Of a stretch of 64,000 nt of DNA, positions 1-11,672 are shown piece after piece. Positions within the stretch are counted from its first letter, which is position 1; each line of letters opens with the position of its first letter. The DNA is taken from NCBI GenBank assembly GCA_037783545.1, contig JBBELK010000386.1, positions 868,001 through 932,000 of the forward strand, given 5' to 3'. The DNA is from Henricia sp. BOLD:AAB3569 (Eukaryota > Echinodermata > Asteroidea > Spinulosida > Echinasteridae). Under the pieces are notes generated by a model. It was not told the origin of the DNA. It ran no database searches and worked only from the letters and a program-made list of their open reading frames with translations. A program made the position numbers and the translations under genes.

Positions 1-3000
1 AGAAAGCGCTGGCCTATCAGATATGGATGTGGTACGTCAAGTTCTCAGTTATGAACCCTCCGTTCTATGGAAGTGGCAGACAGGTAAGTTCCTTATTTAT
101 ACAGTTTAAAAAAAAAAAATATCCTTAGTGAAAGATATAAGGAGGCAAAACATATTTTATCAGTCAGTAACTTGTTTGACCATCTCCTGTGGCAAGGCTG
201 ACTGCATCAGCCTTAAGAGCTGCCGAGGCAGAGTGCGCCATTCTGCCTGAAATGCCTCCCCGAGATTCTGTAATACTAGGGTTGCTTCGAGAGACATGCA
301 GACGCAGTATTTAACCCTGTCCCACCAGGTTTAATTAGGTCGCGAAAACCCAACAAAATTGGTTTTCTAAAAGCCCTTAACTGCAGGATTCTTCAAAAAA
401 CAGGAAATGTCACATTTTATTACTGTGGGAATCACTTTGTCACTTGGACCTGGAGGGAAATTACTGAAGCAGAACATCCTTGAAAGAGGTTCCAATGCAT
501 AGTTCCGAGATTGCCCAGTTAACCCCGCCCCTTAGATATTGTTGCTATGTGCTCACAAGCCATCGAAAAAAATGGCGAGACTACGTACAAAGCAACGGGA
601 CTCGGCATGGAAAGCACAGATTCATTGGAGAAAACTCAAAGGTATTTATGTTTTAGGGTCGACAGTTGCCGTAGCACACACTGAGCGAAAGGCTAGTAAT
701 GCAGGGATGACATATATTCATAAAAATGCGCTTTCCTACCTTTGAATAGCGAATCGCCCGACATTGAAACCAAAATTCACCCGGTCACTGGCGCATACAA
801 CATACAAACTGTATGGGCAAAAACATTGCGTGATTGTGATCGATGATTGCATCACTTTGACCTTTGTGGGCGCCGTCTGCTAGCTCTGTTGTGATTGGTC
901 GCGGGTTCGGCTTGATTGACAGGTCGGAACTATGCATTCCTCTATGTCCATTGAACTATGCAACTATTTAAAAAATCCCCTATAAACATATTTTTAGGTC
1001 TTAATCATTTTTTCTTCATTTTGTTTCTGATAATACAAGGCTCCTGTTAAACAAGGTAATTTGCAAAATCCCAAGGACCTCTTACAGTATTTTAATTTCA
1101 TCTCTTGCACAGTTCCATACTTATGCTGCATTCCTGTATGACGCGACCATCCTGTTTGCGAAAGCCTTGCATGCAGCCTTAGATGCCGGAGACAACCCCT
1201 ACGACGGACAAGCTATTGTCAGTCACATCTTGGAAACAGAATATCAAAGTAAGTCGTGTGGATGCATTAAACTTATATTGTAATGAGCAGAAAATCCATG
1301 CATAGTTGCATGGGTGTAATCTCAAAGACGTCTTTTACCTTGAGAAATTACAGGATGATTGATATACACATATGGACTGGCAATGAGGTCACTAGTGCAC
1401 GTCTATGTGCCCCTCGTGACTGTGAGTGACCACAAGAGGGTCCTATTTCCCTCGGGAAATAGGACCCTCTTGTGGTCACTCACAGTCCCTCGGAGCCCAT
1501 AGACATGCACTAGTGACCTCATTGCCAGTCCATATGTGTATATAGCACAGATAGTCGACTAGAGTCCCTCGAACGACAGATAATGTCCGTTGTTCGAGGG
1601 ACTCTAGTCGACTATAGGATTTACACTGCGGAGAGCGCATCTCACGTCTAGAATTATTTAAACTGCGACGACAAAAACTATCGTTGAGATTGCACGTGGA
1701 CAAACATTTTGGCTTAAAAAACGGTGTTGTAAGTATTTCTTTCCAATCATTTTCCAATCATGGAAATCTCAAACCATTGCAGGACACAACTAGGAGGACA
1801 TTTTTGGGTGTGATTCGAATTTCGAGGCAAAATGACAACAACCCGTAGGGAATGAATCATTCTGTCTATCCTGCGCGTTGCGGGTAAGATCTGAGAAGGG
1901 GTTAATTACTGTGCCAGACACCTATGATTTTCCTTGTTATGACATATAAATCATTAAAATGCAAAATTAAAGGCACAGGCTTGTCAGCAATGGCAATGCA
2001 CGCGCGCCAAATTCGTGCCACGAAATACGCAATACAAAATACTGATATGTTGGTGACTTACAATGTATCTCTAATCAAAATACCCTGTCAAATTAATTTT
2101 CATAGTAGTACACCATTTTTTGTATTTAAATTCATGCAGATTATTGCTCATTTACATGTTGCAGCATCATAATTAGTACTGGCATCTTGTCCCTTGGGCC
2201 TAGTTGTCCCTGGGCCTAGCTTCAAATTGGCATTGCCTATTTCTTCTAAAAATGCAATAAACCCTTTCATGGTTATCGACGCCATGTTGTTCACGGGGCA
2301 GTTCGAACACGCTTTGGTGTGTGCGTGAGCGGATCGTAGACGAATGCATTGTTAGGTCACTGTGCATTAGCTACGATCCGCGCACGCACACAGCAATGCG
2401 TGTTCTATGTGCCCCGTGAACAAGATGGCGTCGATAACCGTGAAAGGGTTTATTGATAGGTGCTGGCCAAGTTGGCCATTGGCCTCGGTGGCCTTGGTTA
2501 ATGTCAAAGGCTGGATTGGTTGCATTTCGGTCACAGTTGGTAATTTTTGTTCCTTCTGTATTCATAGATTGGAGATGGAGCCCACAGACTGGAGCTTGAT
2601 ATTACACACTACAAAAATGGACGTGTTGCCATGGATACTGAAAACACAGGAGAGGTGAGTTTTTGGCCATCTTCCAATTTCATTACAGTGGAAATTCTCT
2701 ATAATGAACACCATAAAGAACGTTCTGCTGCAATGAACATCACTCATGGCTCCTAACTACCTGCATTATAGTGCAACATGTTAATATATGCAGATTGTTG
2801 CTCATTTACATGTTACAGCATCATAATTAGTACTGACATCTTGGTGTACTATTCTTGCCTTAATCAAATTTATGCAAATCTATTTCTTATTTACATGTCA
2901 CTGCAGCATTCTAAATATACTTTTTTGCCCTTGCTCATGTTTATTCATGAATGGTGTCCCCCTGAAGCTGAGTTCCAGTTTGGTTTTTTAGAAGTCACAT

Positions 3001-3963
3001 AGTGGCCATGGTTTCATCATGATGTTACCCAGAATGCCCCAATACTTGCTCATGTTTATTCATGAATGGTGTTTCCCTGAAGCTGAGTTCCAGTTTTGTT
3101 TTTTGGAAGTCACATCATGGCCATGGTTTCATCAGGATGTTACCCAGAATGCCCCAATACACTGCTCCAAACACATTTTCTTCTTTTGCCCCTTTCTCAT
3201 GTTTATTCATGAATGGTGTTTCCCTGAAGCTGAGTTCCAGTTTTGTTTTTTGGAAGTCACATCGTGGCCATGGTTTCATCAGGATGTTACCCAGAATGCC
3301 CCAATACACTGCTCCAAACACATTTTCTTCTTTTGCCCCTTTCTCATGTTTATTCATGAATGGTGTTTCCCTGAAGCTGAGTTCCAGTTTGGTTTTTTAG
3401 AAGTCACATAGTGGCCATGGTTTCATCAGGATGCTACCCAGAATGCCCCAACACATTGAATGAAATGAGTTAATACTGACATCTGGGTGTATTATCCTTA
3501 GGCCAAAAAAAATAATAGTTCTGCTTCCGGTTTCCCGACCGACCCTATTTTTAGGCTGCGACCCTATTTTTTTTATCGGAAAAAAAATGAAAAAAATGGA
3601 AAAAAAAATGGAAAAAAACAAAAATGAAAAAAATAAATAAAAATAAAAAACCAGATGCCTCCATATGATTGTGCACAAAAACAATTGGCAAAAAAAAAAA
3701 AAATTCCCTACCTACCTACCCTATTTTGAAATGCCATGTAATCGGAAGCAGAACTATTTTTTTTTTTGGCCTTACCTTAATCAAAAACCTTGCTCATTTA
3801 CATACCTGTATTACTGCAACATGTTAATTTCCCCTCTTTTACACTTACATGTATAACGAAGAGAAAGTTAGATCCCAATCCTTTGTAAATTGTTTAATTT
3901 TTGATAATACAAGGTTTCTGTTATAACAAGGTAATCTACAAAGCCTTAACAGGGGTGGATCCA

Positions 3964-3998
<35 letters not shown>

Positions 3999-4603
3999 GC
4001 CTCCCTCTTTTAAAAAAAAACCACTTTTTGTGCACACTTTTTCTGCTTAAAGTGGTTAAATATTGCCCCAGATCGCACCACAGAGCATCTATAATCCATC
4101 TAGAAGCTGTTAGGGCTTCGCGCTATGCACTCGCTATTTCATTGTCATCAGCATTTCATGCTTAAAAATTTCACGCCGCCCCCCTTTTCAAAATCCTGGA
4201 TCCGCCCCTGCTTAAGGACCTCTTATTAACAGGGTTCAGCTGTATATTTTTGCATTTCATACATGCATCTGGTATAGAAAGATATCAAGCTCTATACTAT
4301 TTTTAATGCCCTTGAAATATTCTTTTTAAATACTGATTTTTCCATGAAAGGCAATGAATGAGCTAAGTTCTGTCGATACAACACATGATATGAACAGGTC
4401 ACAAATAATTGAGATATTGAAAACAAATTTCCAAACTTGTAAGGAGTATTAAAACTTTACATACTAATGCATTTCATTTGATTTCCTTTTAACAGGACCA
4501 GTTTGTGAAGCTCCCTTGTGTTGCTGCCCATGCTTGGCCTCACCTGGACTATTGGACTCCACGTACATGTCTCTCTCCTGTTGGAATTCATTTGTCATCA
4601 TGA
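1..4603 (+). CDS. Receptor guanylate cyclase-like ectodomain gene, left copy (3' exons)
   Basis: Visible exons are 1-83 (partial), 1,113-1,248, 2,575-2,654 and 4,496-4,603. They join in one frame and end at TGA 4,601-4,603. The peptide matches the membrane-distal to juxtamembrane part of the ANF_receptor ligand-binding domain of natriuretic peptide and sperm-peptide receptor guanylate cyclases. Features seen are a FHTYAAFLYDATILFAKAL helix, a LELDITHYKNGRVAMDT strand pair, and a terminal AWPHLDYWTPRTC segment like the WP...P.C end of such ectodomains. The stop follows ten residues later. Further exon-like blocks at 5,422-5,533 and from 5,974 look like 3' UTR. An alternative donor at 4,562 would skip the stop and join the 5,422 block in frame, so the C-terminus is not certain. 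The left copy reads AYQIWMWY where the right copy reads AYRIWMWY. No membrane, kinase-homology or cyclase domain is seen. In the family, the ectodomain binds an extracellular peptide. Here a secreted or decayed product is inferred. Confidence 0.72.
340..490 (+). repeat. Dispersed segment shared with 63,780-63,940
   Basis: This intronic segment and its right-arm mate at 29,265-29,405 resemble the reverse complement of 63,780-63,940. Shared blocks are AACCCAACAAAA, GGAAATGTC, TTGGACCTGGAGG and TTGAAGCAGAACA. It lies in an intron of the receptor gene and, at 63.8 kb, just upstream of the coiled-coil gene exons. The function is unknown; it could be an old transposon fragment. Confidence 0.55.
1362..1860. 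repeat. Fold-back element with two hairpins
   Basis: 1,362-1,544 is a long palindrome with ends ATATACACATATGGACTGGC and its complement. 1,551-1,616 is a second hairpin with stem ATAGTCGACTAGAGTCCCTC. The following 1,635-1,860 is related to the reverse complement of 58,740-58,990 (shared AACGGTGTTGTAAGTATT, GGACACAACTAGGAGGA, GAATCATTCTGTCT). The right-arm copy at 28,380-28,830 has the second half of the long palindrome shortened. This is probably one family of fold-back transposons together with 58.7-59.5 kb. Confidence 0.7.
1967..2032. mobile_element. Half copy of the AAAGGCACAGGCTCGTCAGC MITE
   Basis: One arm only of the hairpin MITE is seen in full at 30,311, 32,042 and 56,519 (TTAAAGGCACAGGCTTGTCA ... 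CGAAATACGC). The right-arm mate is 28,208-28,272. Confidence 0.6.
2255..2455. mobile_element. Hairpin MITE, 201 bp, left arm
   Basis: The terminal inverted repeats start CAATAAACCCTTTCATGG, and almost the whole element folds on itself. The same 201-bp element lies at 27,784-27,984 in the right arm, so it was present before the arms separated. No transposase is encoded. It lies in an intron of the receptor gene, just upstream of the 2,575 exon. Confidence 0.75.
2936..3445. repeat. 147-bp minisatellite, left arm
   Basis: The repeat starts CTCATGTTTATTCATGAATG at 3,048, 3,196 and 3,343, giving a 147-bp period, with degenerate edge copies at about 2,936 and 3,445. The long open frames across it are repeat translations. 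It lies in the receptor intron between the 2,575 and 4,496 exons. Confidence 0.85.
3950..4210. mobile_element. hAT-like MITE with CAGGGG(C/T)GGATCC ends and a 32-G run
   Basis: The termini are CAGGGGTGGATCCAGG and the inverse GGATCCGCCCCTG, of a type common in hAT-like non-autonomous elements of animals. Flanks share CTTAA. A run of 32 G at 3,964-3,995 follows the left end. The right-arm copy (25,921-26,142) is about 39 bp shorter and lacks the G run. Confidence 0.65.
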
Positions 4604-4659
4604 GCAGCTTTCAGGTATTGTAATATCAGCTTGTTACTACTTCTCTACATTAGGAATAG

Positions 4660-5310
4660 CTTGACCATTCCCAATATAATCTATCAGCACTTTTGCTGGG
4701 TGCTTTCCCAAGAACTGCGTCAACAATTTGTGCTTGGGTTGGGACTCGAACCCACAACCTTCTGCATTCTATAGCAGTTGCCTTAACTGCTCGACCTCTC
4801 AGTGTGCTGGTGTCATCGGGCCTGTTTGATTCTTGCAACAGTTGGTATCACAACTAATCCCTTGCTCTTTTCCGACATTTTATGAAAACGATTAAAAACA
4901 TCAAAATGTGTTTGGGTAGGACTCGAACCCATATCCTCCTACATTTTACAACAGTTGACTTGACCACTCAGTGAGCTGGTTTAAATCATGGAGCAGTTGG
5001 GACTTGAACCTCAATCATTCGATCACTCAGTGCGCTGGTGTCAAGGGGCCAGTTTGAATCATGGAGCAGTTGGTATCACAACCAATCCCCATGTCTCTTT
5101 TTTGACAAGATTTATCAACACTGTGCTCAGTGCTTTTCCAAGAACTCTGTTAAAACCTTGTGCTTAGATGGGACTTGAACCCACAGCATTCTAGAACAGT
5201 TGTCTTAACCACTCGCCCACTCAGTGTGCTGGTGTCGGAGTGTCAGTTTGAATCATTCATTAAAAACCTGTGCTTAGGTGGGACTCGAACCCACAGCCTT
5301 TTGTAAGGCA
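4660..5310 (-). repeat. Cluster of tRNA-like (Leu/Ser-type) SINE heads, left arm
   Basis: Four to five partial copies read on the minus strand as a GAG(T/A)GGT(T/C)(A)AG A-box region followed by a GGGTTCGAGTCCCA B-box (near 4,742, 4,925, 5,170 and 5,285). Spacing is irregular, and copies are separated by related unique tails. The structure suggests repeated insertion or duplication of a tRNA-derived SINE, not functional tRNAs. It lies in the receptor intron or 3' UTR region. Confidence 0.6.
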
Positions 5311-6119
5311 TATTTTTGTATTTTTTTTTCAAAAATTGTTAATTCGTATAGAAACTATTCACCTTTTAATTTCCTCTAAATTTGCAGTATTTTGTAACAT
5401 ATTTTCTTCATTTTTCACAGGTGACAAAGACTTGTGTGCGGCAAGCGATGTCGACCAGCTGAATATTTTCAAGATCTGTTTGTACTTTGGCAGACCTCAC
5501 TGCATCGTCTTCAGAGTGGCCAAGATTGACCCATGGTAAGTACCAATACACACGCATTACTGTATAAAGTATCTCGTCTCTGACAAATGACTAGCGATGC
5601 ATTGGGCCTTGAGGAGTTGCAGTTTACAGCATGGAAAAACATTTTCTGACTCGTCAAACATGGATTTCTTTCCACTACGGATGGGAATTTACGGTTAATC
5701 CAGAAACCGGTTTGCAATTCTTTCAAGTGTCGGCTAACACTAAAGATTGTTGCTGGTGTTTATAGATGCATGTGCAATGTACACAATACCCCTTGGCCCC
5801 CAAAATAATAATTGTACCTTTACATGTATCTGGTCAAAATTGAACAATGACCCCATTTAAATTTATTTCAGTTTTATGAAGTCATTACAAATAACCTTCT
5901 GAAAACTATTGTAAATTCTTTAAGTCTCATCCCTATTTTCCACAATGTTAAATTTAATATTTTTCCCCCACAGACATGTTGAAAGAATCAAGTCGACTGA
6001 ACCTTCTGCTCAACCTACCATAGTTCCTGAATCCAACAGTCAGTTCCCAAGTCTCAACAAAAACCTATCAGTTTGTAAACATTGAATCAACTCAACTGAT
6101 CCTTCCATCAGTTCCAAAG

Positions 6120-6490
6120 CATACAACTCTTCAGTGTCTAAAAAAATGACTATCAGTTTGTAAACAAACCAAAACTTGCTCCATTTATTCTTTCAAAAAA
6201 TGACTATCTGTTTGTAAACAAACCAAAACTTGCTCCATTTATTCTTTCAAAAAAATGACTGTTTGTAAACAAACCAAAACTTGCTCCATTTATTCTTTCA
6301 AAAAAATGACTATCTGTTTGTAAACAAACCAAAACTTGCTCCATTTATTCTTTCAAAAAATGACTATCTGTTTGTAAACAAACCAAAACTTGCTCCATTT
6401 ATTCTTTCAAAAAAATGACTATCTGTTTGTAAACAAACCAAAACTTGCTCCATTTATTCTTTCAAAAAATTACTGTCAGTTTGTAAACAT
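6120..6490. repeat. 54-bp tandem repeat with forkhead-like sites, left arm
   Basis: Six copies of a 54-bp unit containing TTTGTAAACAAACC and CTCCATTTATTC lie downstream of the receptor stop, probably in its 3' UTR. Each unit includes GTAAACA, the core of forkhead-factor binding sites. Further isolated TTTGTAAACA motifs occur at about 6,073, 6,478 and 6,570. The right arm has only three units. Confidence 0.8.
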
Positions 6491-6799
6491 TGACTTGTAC
6501 TAACAACCAATTGTATTTATTTCTCTTGTAGCATTGTTTAATGTACTTTAACAAATATAGTAAGTTGTTTGTAAACAATCTTATTTAAATAGTGTTATAT
6601 AGTTAAAGTAACTTCCAAAGTCAAAATAAAAGTCACTGACAACAAAAGTTTCATTTGTAAACAAGTCTCATTTTATTCTGTACTCCACTAAAGTAAACCA
6701 AGTAATATATGCAAGCAAAATGTTCATTAACTTAATTTATGCAAGGTCCTAATTGCTATTGTCTTTACAGATAGTCCAGGGTTCGGTGGTCCAAATTTA

Positions 6800-7040
6800 T
6801 AATTTGAAAATCGAACAGGGGTTGCCCCCTGTACGATTTTCTAACGTATTGAAATGGAGGTTTCCCTCCTCTACCTGTTAAAGAAAACATTAATAAAAAT
6901 GGTGTACAAAGAAATGCAATTAAACACAGAAAATCGAACCGGGGTTACCCCCTGTCCGATTTTCTAATGTATTGAAATGGAGGTTTCCCTCCTCTACCTG
7001 TTAAAGAAAACATTAATAAAAATGGTGTACAATTCAAATG
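6800..7040. repeat. 123-bp direct duplication with G/C-rich hairpin, left arm
   Basis: Two copies (starting about 6,807 and 6,930) each hold a hairpin with stem GAAAATCGNACAGGGG and a smaller GGAGG/CCTCC hairpin. They lie between the convergent 3' ends of the two genes and are kept in both arms (mate 23,290-23,525). A role in 3' end formation or insulation is only a guess. Confidence 0.7.
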
Positions 7041-7599
7041 ATTTATTAAACAAGAAAATATAGTTACAAAATAAGCGGTAACTGCAATCTCAAAACACAT
7101 CATTTGTCGAGAATCGTCTTTTCATGAGCAAACATTTTGACTTGGTGAATCAAGTCACAGATTGTCAGTAAATACATCATGACAAACTGAAAATGGACTT
7201 TCTCAAGTTTTCCATCTACATACCCGATTACGACGTACCAAGTCAAAAAGACAGTCACGAAAACATTTAAAAACTTATTCCGTCTGGAACTGGACTGCTT
7301 GCGGCCTCTGGAGATGCCGTTTCTGAAAAAGAAAAATAACAAAATATTAGTTTCAGATAAACACATTTTACAATGGCTTTCATTTCATACCAAAATTTAT
7401 TAATTTTCAGTTAATTTCTCTTTAGAACATTACTTGGTGCATTTGCCTACAACAATTTACTATTTGTACAAAACATGCATTTTAGCTGGAAATCATAGGT
7501 TTTTTATATGTGCTATCCAAATAATAAATTTGTTGACGGTAACATTTCAATATGATTTTTAGCTGAGAATTGGAATCCAATTAGTTTTACTAGTTAAAC

Positions 7600-8850
7600 T
7601 TTGAAAATGCACACAAACTTGTTCATGTTTTTAGATGATTATCAATTTATGGGTAAGAATTAAAGGCAGTATACATGATTGGTATCTCGAAAATCAGAAA
7701 TGTTCACAGATTTATGCCCAACTTACACAATATAAACATGACGACAGTAGAAAACTTCCCCTGAAATGGTTTTGTCTGAAGTGCTATAGTCTTTGAGAAA
7801 TGAGTCAAACAATTAGTTTTCACCTCATAAGACGAAAATTCAATTCGCCCCAAATTACTTCATTCATGCACTGTGATTCAGGGGAGAAATGACTGCAAAC
7901 TCTTTTTTTGACCGTTTTCTCAAAACTTAGACGGAGCTGGTTTTTGCTCAGGTTGGTTTTAATCATGAACATATTCAATCACACAGGGGGATAAAATTAT
8001 TTGTAACAGTTTACCAATTATGTATACTATCTTTAAGTTTATTTTTTCTTTTAAAATGACTTGAGCATTAGTGAGTACAAATTTAACCAAAAACCCAAAT
8101 TTAGTTTCATATTACAGCACACATTATCAACTTGCATATTGGTCATTTTTTAGAAATTTCGAAAGAGCTTCATACAATAAACGGTAGGAATTTAGCACTC
8201 GACCATCACTTTGTCCTTAAAGGCTTATTGTATCATTTGCAATGACCCAATTTTGTTTTTCATGAGTTGACAAGGAAAACCTTACTCAAAGTGTCGATAG
8301 CAATGGTAACAACAAACACCACATTTATTTCCGTCAAAAATGGTATTTCATGTTGGAAATTGACAACGAAGGTGGGTTTCTAAAAAAGTCCCGTGCACGG
8401 GACCTTTTCAAGGTTTTCGGAAGCATTGATGCATCTATGTAGCTAAAATTTCTTCAGGCTAGTTTACCAACATTCTTCCTTAGATATGTTACACTCTTCT
8501 TCTACGAATCTGCAAAAAGTTGTATCTTGCGAATGACACATAAGGCCTTTAAAAAACTTGTAACCATCAGAAATTGCACATTTGATAAGGAAACACCCCG
8601 AAAGTAAGTTAGATGTTTCACAGCCCAGGTCAAGTTTTTGCAAACTACAACTGGAAATCGGTGGCAGATCTAGGCTCACGGAAATTTCAAGTACTACCCT
8701 ATAGTGCCTGGATCCACTGCCGATTTCTAGTCATGATCACAAAAACTCAGCCCAAGCCGTCAGACACATTTTTCAAAAACAAAATTACATTTTTTGGCCA
8801 ATCCTCTGGTTTTCTGATGATTGAGTACTGAATTCTTTCCTCATAAAACC
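7600..8850. repeat. Block of dispersed repeats, left arm
   Basis: Two families are recognisable. At 7,640-7,870 is a segment beginning TTAAAGGCAGTATACATGAT (also at 22,490-22,680 and 55,940-56,140). At 8,215-8,470 is a segment with AGGCTTATTGTATCATTTGC and CAATGACCCA (also at 22,000-22,130, 31,075-31,240, 32,430-32,720, 50,870-51,090 and 56,239-56,370). The open frames here are not convincing genes. The block lies in the large intron of the small minus-strand gene. Confidence 0.6.
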
Positions 8851-10030
8851 AGGTTAATTTAGTTAAACTTTGAAAATGCACACAAACTTGTTTATGGTTT
8901 TTCAATGATTATTAATTTATTGGTAAGAATTAAGGGTTTTTTTCCCTATAAAAAAAAACAAACTAAATTTAAGAATTTGCTTAGAAACAATTTTTAGCCA
9001 TTCTCGTGTTTTGAGTACAAACTGCATGTTACACATTTCTTTTTCTACAAAAAAGAAAAGGTCAATTCATGTCACGTGGATTGCATTTGAGACAATAGAG
9101 AGGTTTTGCAAGGTGACGAATAGGAATACAGATAATGGTAACCGTTCACGTTGATGCGCTCACTGAACTGGGTTTCGCACTGTGTGACTACGTGCATACA
9201 TTCATCTGCTAAATATGCTCTGCGCTTGGCTTAATTTGTTTGCAGCAGATTTTCCTCACTTTCACGTGGGAATGATTCATTAAATTCGATCGGTATTCAT
9301 GGAAGATACATCACAAAGAAACAAAATGCATAAAACTTATTAATCCATCACGGAAAAAGCGAAAAATCTGCATAACCGGTATCCGTTTTTATGCTACGCG
9401 TATGGAGGCCGATAACCGTTGTTCACGCATATGAAAACATGTGTACTATACGGTTGCGCGTCACGAGACGCGCATAAAGTCATGACGTATCGGTATCCGT
9501 GATGGTGCGAAAACTTCCCTATTGATTAGTTCTTAACGTGGGTTCTAGATCTCCACCCAGGAGTAAATGGGTACCTATAAGGACAGTGAATGTTGATATG
9601 TTTGCTGGAATACATGTATTATAATGGCAGACAGTTCATGTTGTAACATGCAGTTTGTACTCCAATTTTAAACCACTTCAGCAAGTAAATTAATTCCTTT
9701 CGCACATATGCAATAAGTAAAGTTTGTTTAATCTACATGCCAAACATATTTGATTTTGTGCTGTACATTTACCAGCGTGTCTGAATGAAAATTGTGGCCA
9801 TGGATGCACAACATGGAACCTTCCGACTTTTGACACAGATGAGTAGGTGAAGTCTGTACGATGTATGTATTCATGTAGCCTTTTCGCAAATTCAACTTGA
9901 TGTGCACAGGTTTCAGGATGATATACGGATACAAATACGTTGCTATATTTTCTTCTTTAAAAGCATAGTGCAGGTAATTTGCAGAATGAGTTATAAGTAT
10001 CGTGGCAGTTTGGGTCATTAACTTACAAAC
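8850..10030. other. Intron sequence, no gene seen
   Basis: Poorly matched to the right arm. It includes an imperfect inverted sequence around 9,360-9,500 (CGGTATCCGTTTTTATGC region). No splice-bounded coding exon is convincing. Confidence 0.4.
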
Positions 10031-10330
10031 TTCGGGTGGAAACACCCGAAGGTTGTGGTTTTCAGACTACTTGAGGTACTTGTGCCCTTGAGCAAGGCAC
10101 TTTACCCCAATTGCTCCATCCTGTGGACATGGTGGATGGGATGTAAAGCCCTAGGTCTAGTATTGTGTAATGCATCTTAAAGATCCTAGAACATTCTTTC
10201 GGAAGAGAAGGGGAATTTTCCCAATGTCTCTGGCTTAGCCGCCACTTGCCGATCTACATGTATGTATCAATATTGAGGTGGTTCGCATTGAGATGTCAAG
10301 AGACATGAAATGCGCTATTAAAGGACACCA
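10030..10330 (+). repeat. SINE-like element with CTTGAGCAAGGCACTTTACC body, left arm
   Basis: It contains CCCTTGAGCAAGGCACTTTA, TGGATGGGATGTAAAGCC and a CTCTGGCTTAGCC end. This core is recognised from many marine invertebrate SINE-like repeats. A fuller copy with a tRNA-like head is at 52,551-52,832. The right-arm mate is 20,280-20,590. Confidence 0.6.
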
Positions 10331-11523
10331 GAAATGTATCAGTAAATTTATTTGTGTACACTGATTTTGCCACTGATTTCTCAAGCAATGAAATTGCGAA
10401 AAGGCCAATAATTTAGTTATTTTCCTAACTTAATTAGTTTTAAAATTATCAAAAACTAATGGTTTCCGGAAAATGCAGGTATTGATTTTCATCATCGCTC
10501 AAGCCAAGTTTCTTTCATGTCACTGCAGGGCCACATATTCCAATTTTGTTTTAGTTTTACTTTTTGCCACAAGATTTAAATTTGTAGGTTATAGTTCTTT
10601 CCTTCAAAATATACGTGGGGTTCATTACCATGCACGGACACCCAGGTTTTGCCTTTTTATGATAAATAAACCAAGTAAAAACACAAAATAATGTCTGGGC
10701 CAATTTTAATATGAAATTTAGATATCCAAACAGTCAGGTGTCATGTACTCGAATACCTTGGTTAATTCAAAAGGTTGTAGATGTGCCTTTGGGCAAGGCA
10801 TTTTACCATAAATTGCCTCTTCACACAGAACAATATAGGTACCTACTTTGGTGGTGAATGTATAAAACTCCAGTACTATTTATATCATTAACATCAACCT
10901 AAGAATTGCATGCCCAGATATTCATGGTAAAATTGGCTCCAAGCTCAAACAATGCATCTTTAAAGTTACAATAGAGACTATAGGCCTATGATACTTACAT
11001 TTAAACTGGACCCTTGGCTGGTGATCAAAAACCTGAGGAGAAAAGACAAAGTATTGCTGTTAATAAAATAAATAAAAGGTTCCCAAAACCCTAACCATGA
11101 TCATTCAAAATGGCCTCATTTTGTTGAATTATTGTTTTGTGGTAATTTTAATTGTTCCTATGTGGATTAAATAAGAGAATTCTAGTTAAGAGTTGAGAAG
11201 TTAATCAGAATTGTTTTCCTTTAAAATAACTTATGTCGCGCTTACGCAATGTATTTTCAATGTATAAGGGAAAAAATACCGGGAATTATTCCCAGTTGTT
11301 CGATGGGTTTAGTGCAGGAAAGCTTATATGCGATGTCCGACTTGTAAATTCTTTCCAAAATTACACTATCCACTATAAAATTCATTCTACGGTATGACTA
11401 CCGTCATACGGTAGTACACGACTCCATCCTGAAAGCGAAAACAACAATCAGATTAGAAGGATGGTTACTTGATTAAGCCCCATTATAAGCAAGGAATCAT
11501 AACAAGTTCATTTCACTCAACTC

Positions 11524-11672
11524 TAGACAAGGTTACCTCGGCTCGAAATTTTTCATGTGGTAATCTTTTAGACAAGGTTTATACCTCGGCTCGAAATTGT
11601 TCATGTGTATAGCCTAATCTTTTAGAGATTACCACATAAAAAATTCGAGCCGAGGTAACCTAAGCTTGTCTA
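11524..11672. repeat. Inverted repeat at the inner edge of the left arm
   Basis: TAGACAAGGTTACCTCGGCT is mirrored at 11,640-11,672, with a partial third copy between (GACAAGGTTTATACCTCGGC). It marks the start of the unmatched spacer. Confidence 0.65.

Larger units (their letters stand above)
1..11430 (+). repeat. Left arm of a giant inverted repeat
   Basis: This arm is the reverse complement of 17,700-29,745 and starts before the window. Position 1 pairs with about 29,745. Paired landmarks include the 136-bp exon at 1,113 with 29,074, the MITE at 2,255 with 27,984, the small-gene exon at 7,322 with 23,009, and the exon ending at 11,032 with 18,877. From 1 to about 8,800 the arms look almost identical, in introns as well as exons. 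From about 8,900 to 11,430 they are patchy, with large indels. The arms also differ by tandem-copy number, a 32-G run present only in the left arm, and single-base changes. It is either a real inverted segmental duplication or a haplotype fold-back in the assembly. Confidence 0.93.
7275..11432 (-). pseudogene. Small spliced gene, left copy, probably broken
   Basis: This mirrors 17,738-23,056. Its exons are about 11,390-11,432, 10,999-11,032 and 7,275-7,322. The middle exon has five T where the right copy has four, so it is 34 bp instead of 33 and shifts the frame. The first exon loses homology after about 20 bases. There a short inverted sequence (TACCGTATGACGGTA) replaces the right-arm sequence and its donor. 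The duplication boundary therefore appears to fall in or beside this exon. The third exon and 3' UTR are intact. Confidence 0.4.

Noticed and set aside
3019-3411. Long frames over the 147-bp repeat, also 26,692-27,220
   Set aside because: Repeat unit length is a multiple of three, so any frame stays open. Several frames on both strands are open.
4510-4614. Another frame of the receptor exon reads LVLLPMLGLTWTIGL, like transmembrane helix 6 of adhesion GPCRs
   Set aside because: It has an in-frame stop just upstream. It disagrees with the phase fixed by the preceding receptor exons, and no neighbouring exon encodes other GPCR helices. The receptor frame fits its family better.
7100-7366. Frame MCLSETNILLFFFF..., identical in both arms (also 22,965-23,231)
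   Set aside because: It reads through a clear TTTTTCAG acceptor. The exon frame after that acceptor stops at TAA, so most of this frame is intron and 3' UTR.
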